Below, piece after piece: positions 25,343-33,243 of a stretch of DNA of 64,000 nucleotides. The first letter of the stretch is position 1, and each line of letters begins with the position of its first letter. A program made the translations under genes and the position numbers. The stretch spans positions 558,001 to 622,000 of the forward strand of contig NZ_BMIH01000002.1 in the NCBI RefSeq assembly GCF_014641735.1, written 5' to 3'. The notes beneath the pieces were generated by a model. The model was given only the letters and a program-made list of their open reading frames with translations. It did no database searches and was not told the origin of the DNA. Origin of the DNA: Sphingomonas metalli. GTDB taxonomy: Bacteria; Pseudomonadota; Alphaproteobacteria; Sphingomonadales; Sphingomonadaceae.

Positions 25343-28054
25343 TCACCCCACCGCTTCCCCCACAGCCTTCACACCCCGCCCCGCCAGCGCGCGCTCCAGC
25401 GCCTTGGCCAGGCCCTCCTCGTCATAGGGCTTGGACAGCACCACATCGCCGCTCTGGGCAGCATCCCCCGCGCGCTGGCTGTCGCCGGTCGCGAAGACGA
25501 TGCCGATCGATCCGCGGATGTCGCGTGCGCGCGCCGCAAGTTCGGCGCCGGAACTGCCGGGCAGGTTGAGATCGGTGACCAGCACGTCGACTGGCGCGGT
25601 CTGGAGCGCGGCCATCGCCTCTTCAGCGCTGCCCGCCTCGACGACGACGCAGCCCGCTTCCTTGAGCATCTCGGCAGTGTTCATCCGGATCAGCACGTCG
25701 TCCTCGACCAGCAGCACCGTCGTCCCCGCCGGGCCGCGCGGAGCGGGCGCAGCGGTCCGCGGCGCGCCGCGCTGCCGCTGGTTGGCGAGCACGTGGCGGA
25801 AGCGCCGCGCCAAAGCCTCGCGCGTATAGGGCTTGGACAGGAGCTCGACGCCCGCATCGAGCTTGCCGCCATGAACGATCGAATTCTCGGTATAGCCCGA
25901 GGTGAACAGCACCGCGATATCGGGCAGCCGCTCGCGCGCCTTGCGGGCGAGCTCGGGGCTCTTGAGCGTGCCGGGCATCACCACGTCGGTGAACAGGATG
26001 TCGATCGGCACCCCGCTCTCGATGACGTTGAGCGCGGCAGTCGCGTCGCACGCCTTGAGCACGCGATAGCCGAGATCGGTCAGCAGCTCGACGACGGTCG
26101 CGCGCACCTCGTCATCGTCCTCGACGACCAGCACCGTCTCACTGCCGCCGGTGATCGGGCCGGTGTCGACCTGCACCTCGACATCCTCGCTCTCCATCGC
26201 GCGCGGCAGGTAGAGGCGCACGGTGGTGCCCTCGCCCGGCTCCGAATAGATCTTCACATGGCCGCCGGACTGTTTGACGAAGCCATAGACCATCGACAGG
26301 CCCAGCCCCGATCCCTTGCCCTCGCTCTTGGTCGAGAAGAAGGGCTCGAACACCTTGTCGAGCACGTCCGCCGTCATGCCCGATCCGGTATCCGACACGG
26401 CGAGCATGACATATTGGCCGGGCGTCACCTCGTCATGGGTGCGGGCATAGTCCGAGTCGAGATGGGCGTTGCCCAGCTCGATGGTCAGCTTGCCCTGCCC
26501 GTCCATCGCGTCGCGCGCGTTGATCGCCAGGTTGAGCAGCGCATTCTCGATCTGGCCGGGATCGATGAAGGTATTCCACAGGCCGCCACCGACGATCGTC
26601 TCGATCTCGATCCCCTCGCCGATCGCGCGGCGGAGCATGTCGTCCATGCCGCGCACGAAGCGGGTGACGTTGACCACCTTGGGCTCGAGCGCCTGCCGCC
26701 GACCGAAGGCGAGGAGCTGGCTGGCCAGCTTCGACCCGCGCGACACGCCCGCCATGGCGTTGGCGACGCGCTGTTCGGCGCGATCGTTGCCCGCTACGTC
26801 CTTGGACAGGAGCTGGAGGTTGCCCGACACGACCTGGAGCAGGTTGTTGAAGTCGTGCGCGACGCCGCCGGTCAGCTTGCCGACCGTCTCCATCTTCTGC
26901 GACTGCGCCAGCTTCGCCTCCGCCTGGCGACGCTCGCCGATCTCGGCGATCACCCGCGCTTCGAGCGTCTCGTTGAGCTGGCGCAGCTGCTCCTCGGCCC
27001 GCTCGCGATGGCGGACCTGCCGCGCGAGCGCTTCGGCCTGTTCGCGCAGCGCCGCCTCGGCCGCGCGCTGATGGGTGATGTCGGTGTGGACGCCGACCCA
27101 TTCGGTGATGGCGCCCGCACCGTTCAGCACCGGCAGGGCGCGCACCGCGAAATTGCGCCAGCTGCCGCAATGTCGGCGCACGCGATGCTCGTGCACGAAC
27201 ATGCTCCGCGTCGCGACCGCCGCCTGCCATGCCTGGACCGTCGGCTCGACATCGTCCGGGTGGATCGCCGCGGTCCAGCCATAGCCCTGATAGGCGGCGA
27301 AGGTCTGGCCGGTCAGCGCCGCCCAGCCCGGCTGTTCGCCGATCATCCGGCCGTCGGCGCTGTTGGTCCACAGCACGCCATGCACCGCGTCCATCGCGGT
27401 GCGGAACCGCGTGTTGCTGACCGACAGCTCCTGTTCCAGCGCCACGCGCGGGCTGTTGTCGACACAAGTGCACATGACCCCGCCGACCCGGCCGTCCGCC
27501 GTGTAGACGGGAGTGTAGAACAGGTCGAACACCACGGTTTCCGGTCCCGCGCCGCGGTCGAGCGTCAGCGGCTGGTCGTGATAGGCGCGCCGCTCCCCGC
27601 GAAACCCCGCCGCGAGCATCTCGCGGTTCCATTCCCAGATCTCCGGCCAGACCGCCGGCACGGTGCTGCCCAGCGCCGCCGGATGGGCGGCGCCCGCGAC
27701 GCGCGCATAGGCATCGTTGTAGATCATGACATGGTCGGCGCCCCACATCAGCACCTTGGGGATGGGCGAGTTGACGATGTTGCCCACCGTCGCGCGCAGC
27801 TCCACCGTCCAGGCGTCGATCGGCCCCATCGCGGTCTTCGACCAGTCGAAGCGGCGGAGCAGGTCGCCGCATTCGCCGCCGCCATAGGGCCAGCCGGCCG
27901 GCGCGGGTCGAGCGGCGCGGCCGTCGCGCAGGGCGCGCAGCCCGGCGCGGATCACCTCGCTGGCATTGGCATAGTCGCCGGACGACAGGCTCTCGGTGAC
28001 GAAACCGTCCCATTCGGCGGTGAGGGCGACGTTGCGCGTGTAGCGGCTGGACAT
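25343..28054 (-). CDS. Hybrid histidine kinase with ParD-like N-terminus, PAS domains and two receivers
   Basis: 903 aa. Residues 1-45 match a ParD/CopG-type antitoxin head (VTESLSSGDYANASEVIRAG). Next come two PAS-like domains (about 65-205 and 213-330), a coiled coil, HisKA with His400 in GGVAHDFNNLL, an ATPase domain (NLAINARDAM, SDTGSGM, GSGLGLSMVYG), receiver 1 with D690 in LFTDVVMP and receiver 2 at about 780-895 with VTDLNLP. GAGG lies 4 bp before the ATG. The kinase has no membrane segment. The RHH-type head raises the possibility of DNA binding or dimerisation through it. Its gene is followed 67 bp later by the second signalling operon's end, so it is probably transcribed alone. Confidence 0.88.
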   Translation of the reverse strand: MSSRYTRNVALTAEWDGFVTESLSSGDYANASEVIRAGLRALRDGRAARPAPAGWPYGGGECGDLLRRFDWSKTAMGPIDAWTVELRATVGNIVNSPIPKVLMWGADHVMIYNDAYARVAGAAHPAALGSTVPAVWPEIWEWNREMLAAGFRGERRAYHDQPLTLDRGAGPETVVFDLFYTPVYTADGRVGGVMCTCVDNSPRVALEQELSVSNTRFRTAMDAVHGVLWTNSADGRMIGEQPGWAALTGQTFAAYQGYGWTAAIHPDDVEPTVQAWQAAVATRSMFVHEHRVRRHCGSWRNFAVRALPVLNGAGAITEWVGVHTDITHQRAAEAALREQAEALARQVRHRERAEEQLRQLNETLEARVIAEIGERRQAEAKLAQSQKMETVGKLTGGVAHDFNNLLQVVSGNLQLLSKDVAGNDRAEQRVANAMAGVSRGSKLASQLLAFGRRQALEPKVVNVTRFVRGMDDMLRRAIGEGIEIETIVGGGLWNTFIDPGQIENALLNLAINARDAMDGQGKLTIELGNAHLDSDYARTHDEVTPGQYVMLAVSDTGSGMTADVLDKVFEPFFSTKSEGKGSGLGLSMVYGFVKQSGGHVKIYSEPGEGTTVRLYLPRAMESEDVEVQVDTGPITGGSETVLVVEDDDEVRATVVELLTDLGYRVLKACDATAALNVIESGVPIDILFTDVVMPGTLKSPELARKARERLPDIAVLFTSGYTENSIVHGGKLDAGVELLSKPYTREALARRFRHVLANQRQRGAPRTAAPAPRGPAGTTVLLVEDDVLIRMNTAEMLKEAGCVVVEAGSAEEAMAALQTAPVDVLVTDLNLPGSSGAELAARARDIRGSIGIVFATGDSQRAGDAAQSGDVVLSKPYDEEGLAKALERALAGRGVKAVGEAVG

Positions 28055-28121
28055 GGCGCCTCTTCGCCAGCGTCCGGCCGGGTGTCAATAGATGGCAGCG
28101 GCCCGGCGATCCCGGTTCCGG

Positions 28122-28502
28122 TCAGGCCGATAGCAGCGCCCGGATCTCGGCGGCGAGACCGACAGGGTCGAACGGCTTCAGGATCACGCCACGCGCACCC
28201 TGCTGCTCGAGCGCCTCGATATCGCGGCGGCGCCCGCGCGCGGTCACGAACAAGACGGGCATCTCGTCCCATCCGGCTCCGCGGCGCAGCGTGTCGAACA
28301 GCGCCGGGCCGTCGGGCCCCGGCATCATCACGTCGAGCAGTACCGCGTCGGGCCGCAGCCCTTCCCCGAGCAGCGCCAGCGCCTCCACGCCCGATCCGGC
28401 GAGGCTGAGCCGGATCGCGGGATCGAGGCCGAGCGCCAGCTGGACGATGGTGCGGATATCCGGATCGTCGTCGACATAGAGGAGGTGGAGCGGCGCGGTC
28501 AC
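28122..28502 (-). CDS. Single-domain response regulator
   Basis: 126 aa receiver with acidic residues D11-D13 in LLYVDDDPD, phosphoacceptor D57 in LLDVMMPGPDG, T88-type hydroxyl in FVTARG and Lys in ILKPFDP. It starts with GTG overlapping the stop of the CHASE3 kinase by 4 bp (GTGA), so kinase and receiver are coupled. It lacks an output domain and may be the intermediate carrier in a relay to the HPt protein at 30967-31275. Confidence 0.88.
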   Translation of the reverse strand: MTAPLHLLYVDDDPDIRTIVQLALGLDPAIRLSLAGSGVEALALLGEGLRPDAVLLDVMMPGPDGPALFDTLRRGAGWDEMPVLFVTARGRRRDIEALEQQGARGVILKPFDPVGLAAEIRALLSA

Positions 28503-30196
28503 CCGAAATGCTCCAGCCGGTCGACGTCGTCCCGCTCCGCGCCGAGGTCGGGCAGCGAGACCCAGAAGCGGGTGCCACCGTCCGCCCGATCCTCGAAGCC
28601 GATCGTGCCGCCGTGGCGCTGGACGATCTCGCGCGAGATGGCGAGCCCCAGTCCCGCCCCGTCGCCGGCGCCGCTGCCGCGCTCGAACCGGCCGAAGATG
28701 CGCGCACGGAAGGCGGGGGGAACGCCCGGGCCGCGATCGTCGACGTGCAGGATCGCCCGGCCGCCCTGCCGGTGCAGCCCGATCTCGACCGCCGAGCCCT
28801 GCGGCGCGACCGCGACGGCATTGGAGACGAGGTTGGTCGCGACCTGGAGCAGCCGGTCGGCATCGCCCTCCACCATCACCGGCCGGTCGCGCGGCGTGCA
28901 ACGGATCTCCACGCCGCGCGAGCGGGCCAGTCCCTCGCTGCCGACGCAGGTCCGTTCGAGCACCTGGTGCAGATCGACGGGTCTGCGCATCATCGGCAGC
29001 CGGTCGGTCGCGATCCAGTCGATATCGAGCATGTCGTTGATCAGCCGGATGAGCCGCGCGCTGTTGTTCTCCGCGATGCCGATCAGCTGCGCCGCGGCCG
29101 GCGGCAGGCTGCCGGCGCTGCCGGCCCGCAACAGGCCGAGCGAGCCGACGATCGAGGTCAGCGGCGTCCGGATCTCGTGGCTGACGGTGGAGATGAGCTC
29201 GTCCTTGGCCTGTTCCATCCGCTTGCGGTCGGACAGGTCGTGCAGCGACACGATCCGCCGCTCGCCCGCGGGCAGGCGCAGGGCGCTGATCGCGACGTCG
29301 ACCGTGATCGAATGGCCGTCGCGATGGCGCACCTCCACATCGGACAGGAAGGGCGGGGGCGACGGGCCGTCGATGATCCCGTCCGACAGGTCGAGCAGTT
29401 CCGCCATGTCGCAGCCGATCAGCTGTTCCGCCGGATAGCCGAGCAGCCGCGTCGCCGCGGCGTTGCCCTCCTCGATAAGGCCCTTCGCATCGAGGATCAG
29501 GATGGCATCCGCAGTGTTGTCGAGCACCGCGGCGTTGCGTTCGGCCGCCTCCAGCGCCTCCATCAGCGACTGGTAGCGCTGCTGGCGCGACCGCCACAGG
29601 ATCGCCAGTCCGACCAGCACCGAGGCGATCAGCAGCACGGCGAGCACGACGATGGTCACGCGCAGCCGGGCGCGCTGCGCCTCGAAGCTGCGCCGCCGGG
29701 CCTCGATGGCGGAATGTTCCACGTGGAACATTCTGGCAACCTCGACCCGCAGCCGGTCCATGATCGCCTTGCCCTCGCCGCCACGGACGACCTGAAGCGC
29801 ACCGGCGCGATCGCCCTCGTCGAGCAGATGGATCGTCCGATCGAGTTCGGCGAGCTTCGCCGCGACCAGCGCGCGACGCTCGGGCGAGGCATGAACCGCC
29901 GCCATCTCGTCGCCGATCGCCGACACGGCGGGCGTATAGGGATCGAGGAAGCGGCGATCGCCGGTCAGCAGATAGCCGCGCTGTCCCGTCTCGGCATCCT
30001 TGAGCAGCGACAGCAGCCGCTCCTCGGCGAGGCTATGGGTGAAGGTGCGCGTCATCGCGTCGCGCAGTTCCTCCGCGCGGCGATACTCGCTGCCGACCCA
30101 GAGCAGCAGTGCGACGATGAGTATGGGGACGATCAGGGCGATGGCGACGAAGCGCAGGGCCGAGGGAGGCCGGATGCGCACCGCCCCGGCCGTCAT
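28499..30196 (-). CDS. CHASE3-PAS sensor histidine kinase
   Basis: 565 aa. TM1 about 13-35, CHASE3 sensor with AETGQRGYLLTGD (68-80), TM2 about 179-201, PAS about 210-325, HisKA with His340 in STVSHEIRTPLTS, and an ATPase domain with N box NLVSNAVA, DDRGPGVP and GAGLGLAIS. It has no receiver of its own; one is encoded immediately downstream. The start overlaps the LuxR-type regulator stop by 4 bp. Codons 156-161 (MFHVEH) carry a perfect parS sequence, so this stretch of protein is dictated by a DNA site. Confidence 0.9.
   Translation of the reverse strand: MTAGAVRIRPPSALRFVAIALIVPILIVALLLWVGSEYRRAEELRDAMTRTFTHSLAEERLLSLLKDAETGQRGYLLTGDRRFLDPYTPAVSAIGDEMAAVHASPERRALVAAKLAELDRTIHLLDEGDRAGALQVVRGGEGKAIMDRLRVEVARMFHVEHSAIEARRRSFEAQRARLRVTIVVLAVLLIASVLVGLAILWRSRQQRYQSLMEALEAAERNAAVLDNTADAILILDAKGLIEEGNAAATRLLGYPAEQLIGCDMAELLDLSDGIIDGPSPPPFLSDVEVRHRDGHSITVDVAISALRLPAGERRIVSLHDLSDRKRMEQAKDELISTVSHEIRTPLTSIVGSLGLLRAGSAGSLPPAAAQLIGIAENNSARLIRLINDMLDIDWIATDRLPMMRRPVDLHQVLERTCVGSEGLARSRGVEIRCTPRDRPVMVEGDADRLLQVATNLVSNAVAVAPQGSAVEIGLHRQGGRAILHVDDRGPGVPPAFRARIFGRFERGSGAGDGAGLGLAISREIVQRHGGTIGFEDRADGGTRFWVSLPDLGAERDDVDRLEHFG
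29715..29730. promoter_or_regulatory. parS: parS centromere-like site (ParB binding)
   Basis: TGTTCCACGTGGAACA matches the bacterial chromosomal parS consensus tGTTnCACGTGnAACa at every position. It is extended by three more palindromic bases on each side (29712-29733). It lies inside the coding sequence of the CHASE3 kinase, encoding MFHVEH. parS sites usually cluster near the replication origin and load ParB for chromosome segregation. No parAB genes are in this window. Confidence 0.8.
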
Positions 30197-30831
30197 GCGG
30201 CGACCGGTCCGGTCAGCGGTTGCAGCGCCAGCAGCGCCTGGGCGCGATTGCTGACGCCCATCTTGCGGAAGATGGCGGACATATGCGCCTTGACCGTCGC
30301 CTCGCTGAGATCGATGTCGCCGGCGATCTGCTTGTTCGAGCGCCCGTCGGCCAGCGCCAGCAGCACGCGGTGCTGCGCGGGCGACAGCGCGGCGATGCGG
30401 GCGCGGGCGGCGGCGATGCGCGGATCGGGCGCGGCCTCGTCGGGAAAGCAGGGCTGTCCGGCATCGATCCGGCGCAGCCGCTCGGCGATCTCGTCGAGGG
30501 GCAGGCTCTTCGGGATGAAGCCGGCGGCGCCGAGCGCGCGGGCAGCCTCGATCGAGGCCGCGGTCTCGCAGGCGGTCACCACGACGATCGGCGAGGCGGG
30601 AGACCGGTACTGGAGCGAGAGCAGGCCCGAATAGCCCCGTGCATCCGGCAGTTGCAGATCGAGCAGGATCATCCGGAACGCCGCGCGCTGTGTCGCCTCG
30701 GCCACGGCCTCCGCCACCGATCCGACGCCCAATGTCGTGGCGCCCTGAAGTGCCGTCCGCGCGACCAGCGACAGTCCCTCGCGCGTCAAGGGATGATCGT
30801 CTGCAACAAGTACCCGGCCACCGGCTCTCAC
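30193..30831 (-). CDS. LuxR/NarL-family response regulator
   Basis: 212 aa from a GTG at 30831, chosen because AGAGGG lies 8 bp upstream and because the receiver begins at once (RVLVADDHPLTREGL). D58 in ILLDLQLPD is the phosphoacceptor and Lys is in FIPKSLP. The C-terminal LuxR-type HTH is about 145-205 (LSPAQHRVLLALADG, NKQIAGDIDLSEATVKAH). It is coupled to the CHASE3 kinase by ATGA and divergent from the HPt gene, beyond which lies the pilus operon, its most plausible target. The 135 bp upstream (30832-30966) are AT-rich and include AACTA/TAGTT arms at 30861-30882. Confidence 0.9.
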   Translation of the reverse strand: MRAGGRVLVADDHPLTREGLSLVARTALQGATTLGVGSVAEAVAEATQRAAFRMILLDLQLPDARGYSGLLSLQYRSPASPIVVVTACETAASIEAARALGAAGFIPKSLPLDEIAERLRRIDAGQPCFPDEAAPDPRIAAARARIAALSPAQHRVLLALADGRSNKQIAGDIDLSEATVKAHMSAIFRKMGVSNRAQALLALQPLTGPVAA

Positions 30832-30966
30832 ACCCAGTTTCCCTCTGGTCGGCCTTTGATAACTACCCAATAAATAATAGTTTCCTGACAGAAAAGCACG
30901 GAATCGGACATAGATTGCTGATGCGAATTGGTTTCTCGGCGACGCACAGGCTCGCGATGCTTCCCG

Positions 30967-31275
30967 ATGGAGGATGACCCGGAGGCGCTCGCCCGGCTGG
31001 CCGCCCTGTTCGGAACGGGACCGGTGGCCGCCCTGGCGGACGGGCTGCGCCAGTCGCTCGAGGAGATCCTGACGCTCGGCGACGGTCCGGCGATCCTGCT
31101 CGCCGCGCACCGGATCGCGGGTGCCGCGGGTTCGCTCGGCTTCGCTGCGACCGGCGAGGCGTGGCGCGCCGTTTCACTGGGCGACTCCGAGGCGCTGCCG
31201 CGGGCGCGGCAGCTTTCCCGGGCGGCGATCGCAACCATCCTATCCCATGATTATGATGCCGAACCTAATACTTAG
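30967..31275 (+). CDS. Stand-alone HPt phosphotransfer protein
   Basis: 102 aa helical protein with the HPt signature LAAHRIAGAAGSLGF, His48 being the expected phosphorylation site. It is divergent from the LuxR regulator. Together the gene cluster supplies every part of a phosphorelay: kinase, lone receiver, HPt and DNA-binding regulator. No good ribosome site precedes the ATG, and a longer frame begins at 30928. Its stop overlaps an inverted repeat upstream of the pilus operon. Confidence 0.8.
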   Translation: MEDDPEALARLAALFGTGPVAALADGLRQSLEEILTLGDGPAILLAAHRIAGAAGSLGFAATGEAWRAVSLGDSEALPRARQLSRAAIATILSHDYDAEPNT

Positions 31276-31282
31276 GTCTAAG
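31263..31282. promoter_or_regulatory. Inverted repeats upstream of the pilus operon
   Basis: ACCTAATACTTAGGT (31263-31277) is a 6-bp-arm palindrome, overlapped by CTTAGGTCTAAG (31271-31282). It is about 85 bp before the first pilus gene, in an AT-rich pocket, and is a candidate binding site for the adjacent LuxR-type regulator. Confidence 0.35.
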
Positions 31283-31363
31283 CGAGGGATCGTTTCCGCG
31301 ATCCGGTAAGACCCCGTTTACTGCGCCGGCCGAACCCGTTCCCATCACGAGCGGGGAGGTTTC

Positions 31364-31939
31364 ATGTTTCTGTCTTTCGTCATGCCGCATCCGGGGGGAC
31401 GGGTCGGCTTCGTTGCTCTGGGGGCACTGGCGACGGTGCTGGGTGCGGCCGTGCTCGGCGCGACACCGGCCGCCGCCGCGGGCAGCACCGCGGGCACGAT
31501 CGGCCTGTCGCTGACCATCACCAATGCCTGCGTCATCAACGGCGCCGCCCAGGTGCAGAGCAATACGGGTTCGATGGGCGACATCGCCTTTCCGAGCCAG
31601 CCGGGCGTCTTCGGCACCGTCGACGGCCAGCTGGTCGGTTCGCTCGGCACGTTGCAGGTCCAGTGCTCGCCGGGGGTGACGCCGCAGCTGACCTTCGGCG
31701 CCGGCGCGAACGATGCCGCGGGCAAGCGGCGGCTGGCCTATAACGGCACCACCATCGACTATCGCCTGTTCAGCGATCCGCAGCGCACCAGCGAACTCGG
31801 CATCGGCAGCAGCCTGTCGCTGGGCACCGCGGCCAGCGCACCGATCAGCGTGCCCATCTATGCCCGCGCGACCGGAGCCGGATCGGTGCTCGCGGCGGGC
31901 AGCTATACCGACACCGTGCAGGTCACGCTGACCTGGTGA
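31364..31939 (+). CDS. Spore coat U-domain pilin, CsuA/B-like major subunit
   Basis: 191 aa secreted protein. Signal peptide with hydrophobic core VALGALATVLGAAVLG ending at ATPAAAA, then an SCPU fold: TITNACVINGAA near the start (first conserved Cys), a second Cys in LQVQCSPGV, and the terminal SYTDTVQVTLTW strand that donates to or accepts a neighbour strand. GGGGAGG lies before the ATG. First gene of a five-gene Csu-type operon; by analogy with Acinetobacter Csu it would be the main fibre subunit, for attachment to abiotic surfaces. Confidence 0.85.
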   Translation: MFLSFVMPHPGGRVGFVALGALATVLGAAVLGATPAAAAGSTAGTIGLSLTITNACVINGAAQVQSNTGSMGDIAFPSQPGVFGTVDGQLVGSLGTLQVQCSPGVTPQLTFGAGANDAAGKRRLAYNGTTIDYRLFSDPQRTSELGIGSSLSLGTAASAPISVPIYARATGAGSVLAAGSYTDTVQVTLTW

Positions 31940-31965
31940 CGGTGCCGGGCTTCGGGGGCTCCGCC

Positions 31966-32472
31966 ATGCGTATCCTGTGGTTCTCCCCGGCCGTCGCGGC
32001 CACCGCGTATTGGGTGGCCGCGCCGGTTGGGGCGGAGACGACCAAGTCCTTCCAGGTCTCCGCCCAGATCGTCGCCGGCTGCATCGTCGTCGCCAACGGC
32101 CAGGGCAGCTGGGGAGCGATCGACCTGGGCAGCGTCGCCGGCACCGCCGGGGCGAGCGCGCAGGGGTCGCTGATCTCGACCGCGGGCGCGGGCGTGTCGA
32201 TCGAGTGCACGCCGGGCCTGTCGGCGACGCTGGCGATCGATACCGGCGACCATCCGGCGGGCAGCCAGCGCCGGCTGGGGCTGATGGGCGGGACCGCGAC
32301 GATCCCCTACCAGCTCTATGTCGACGGCGCTGCCACTGCCTTTGCGGGCAGCACGCCGCTGTCCTTCACCGCCGGCCCGCGGCTCGTGCCGATCCGCGCC
32401 GTCGCCACCCTCGCCGCCCCGGCCGCGGCGGGCCGCTACACCGACACGGTGCGCGTCACGCTGAGCTGGTGA
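31966..32472 (+). CDS. Spore coat U-domain minor pilin (CsuA or CsuB-like)
   Basis: 168 aa from the ATG at 31966, which has GGGGG 6 bp upstream and begins a signal peptide (LWFSPAVAATAYWVAAP). A GTG at 31936 overlapping the previous stop is an alternative. The SCPU domain follows: QIVAGCIVVANGQGSWG, VSIECTPGLSA and the closing RYTDTVRVTLSW. It shares the pattern of the first pilin but with low identity. Standard Csu operons have two minor subunits; only one is present here. Confidence 0.82.
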   Translation: MRILWFSPAVAATAYWVAAPVGAETTKSFQVSAQIVAGCIVVANGQGSWGAIDLGSVAGTAGASAQGSLISTAGAGVSIECTPGLSATLAIDTGDHPAGSQRRLGLMGGTATIPYQLYVDGAATAFAGSTPLSFTAGPRLVPIRAVATLAAPAAAGRYTDTVRVTLSW

Positions 32473-32504
32473 GACCCGTGCCACTCCATCCGAAAGCCCT
32501 TGCC

Positions 32505-33224
32505 ATGCAGCGCCTGACCGCCCTGTTCCTGAGCCTCGCCGGCCTGTTCGCCCCTGCCATGGCGAACGCGGCGGCGGTCGTCATCTGGCCGGTCGATCCG
32601 GTCCTGCGCCCGGGCGAGACCGCGACGGCCATATGGCTGGAGAACAAGGGCGATGCGCCGGTGACCTTGCAGGTGCGCACCTTCGGCTGGTCGCAGCCGG
32701 CGGGCGAGGACCGGCTGGACGCGCAGGACCGCCTGGTCGCCAGCCCGCCGATCGCCACCGTCGCGCCGGGCGCGCGCCAGCTCGTGCGGCTGATCCGCCG
32801 TGCACCGGCCGGCCCCGCCGCCCCGCCGGTGGAGAGCGCCTACCGCCTGATCGTCGACGAGTTGCCGCCGCCGCCTGCGCCTGCCGTCGATGGTGCGGTG
32901 CAGGCCCGGTTGCAGGTGCAGATGCGCTATTCGATCCCGCTCTTCGCCTATGCCGCCGCCCCGGCCGCGCCTGCGCTCGGCGCGCAGGTGACGACGGGCC
33001 CGGCAGGACGCATGCTGACGATCCACAATGACGGCACGACGCATGCCCGGCTGACCGACCTGCGCCTGATCGGCACCGGCGGGCGCGAGACGATGCTGCG
33101 CGCGGGCCTGGTCGGCTATGTGCTGGCCGGCGCGACGATCGTCATTCCGCTCGGCGATCATCAGGGGGGCGTAGTGCGGGTCGGGGTGAACGGCACCGAT
33201 ACGGTTCTGGGCGGCCAGGCCTGA
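32505..33224 (+). CDS. Csu-type periplasmic pilus chaperone
   Basis: 239 aa. Signal peptide (LFLSLAGLFAPAMANA) and a PapD-like first domain: VVIWPVDPVLRPGETATAIW, LENKGDAPVTLQVRTFGW, then the LVRLIRRAP strand and SAYRLIVDELPPP, which in this family binds subunits. A second Ig-like domain follows (LTIHNDGTTHARLTDL). It holds pilins in the periplasm until the usher. The ATG at 32505 was chosen for the signal peptide; a GTG at 32478 is possible. Confidence 0.87.
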   Translation: MQRLTALFLSLAGLFAPAMANAAAVVIWPVDPVLRPGETATAIWLENKGDAPVTLQVRTFGWSQPAGEDRLDAQDRLVASPPIATVAPGARQLVRLIRRAPAGPAAPPVESAYRLIVDELPPPPAPAVDGAVQARLQVQMRYSIPLFAYAAAPAAPALGAQVTTGPAGRMLTIHNDGTTHARLTDLRLIGTGGRETMLRAGLVGYVLAGATIVIPLGDHQGGVVRVGVNGTDTVLGGQA

Positions 33225-33243
33225 TCGCCCTTGCCGGCCGACG

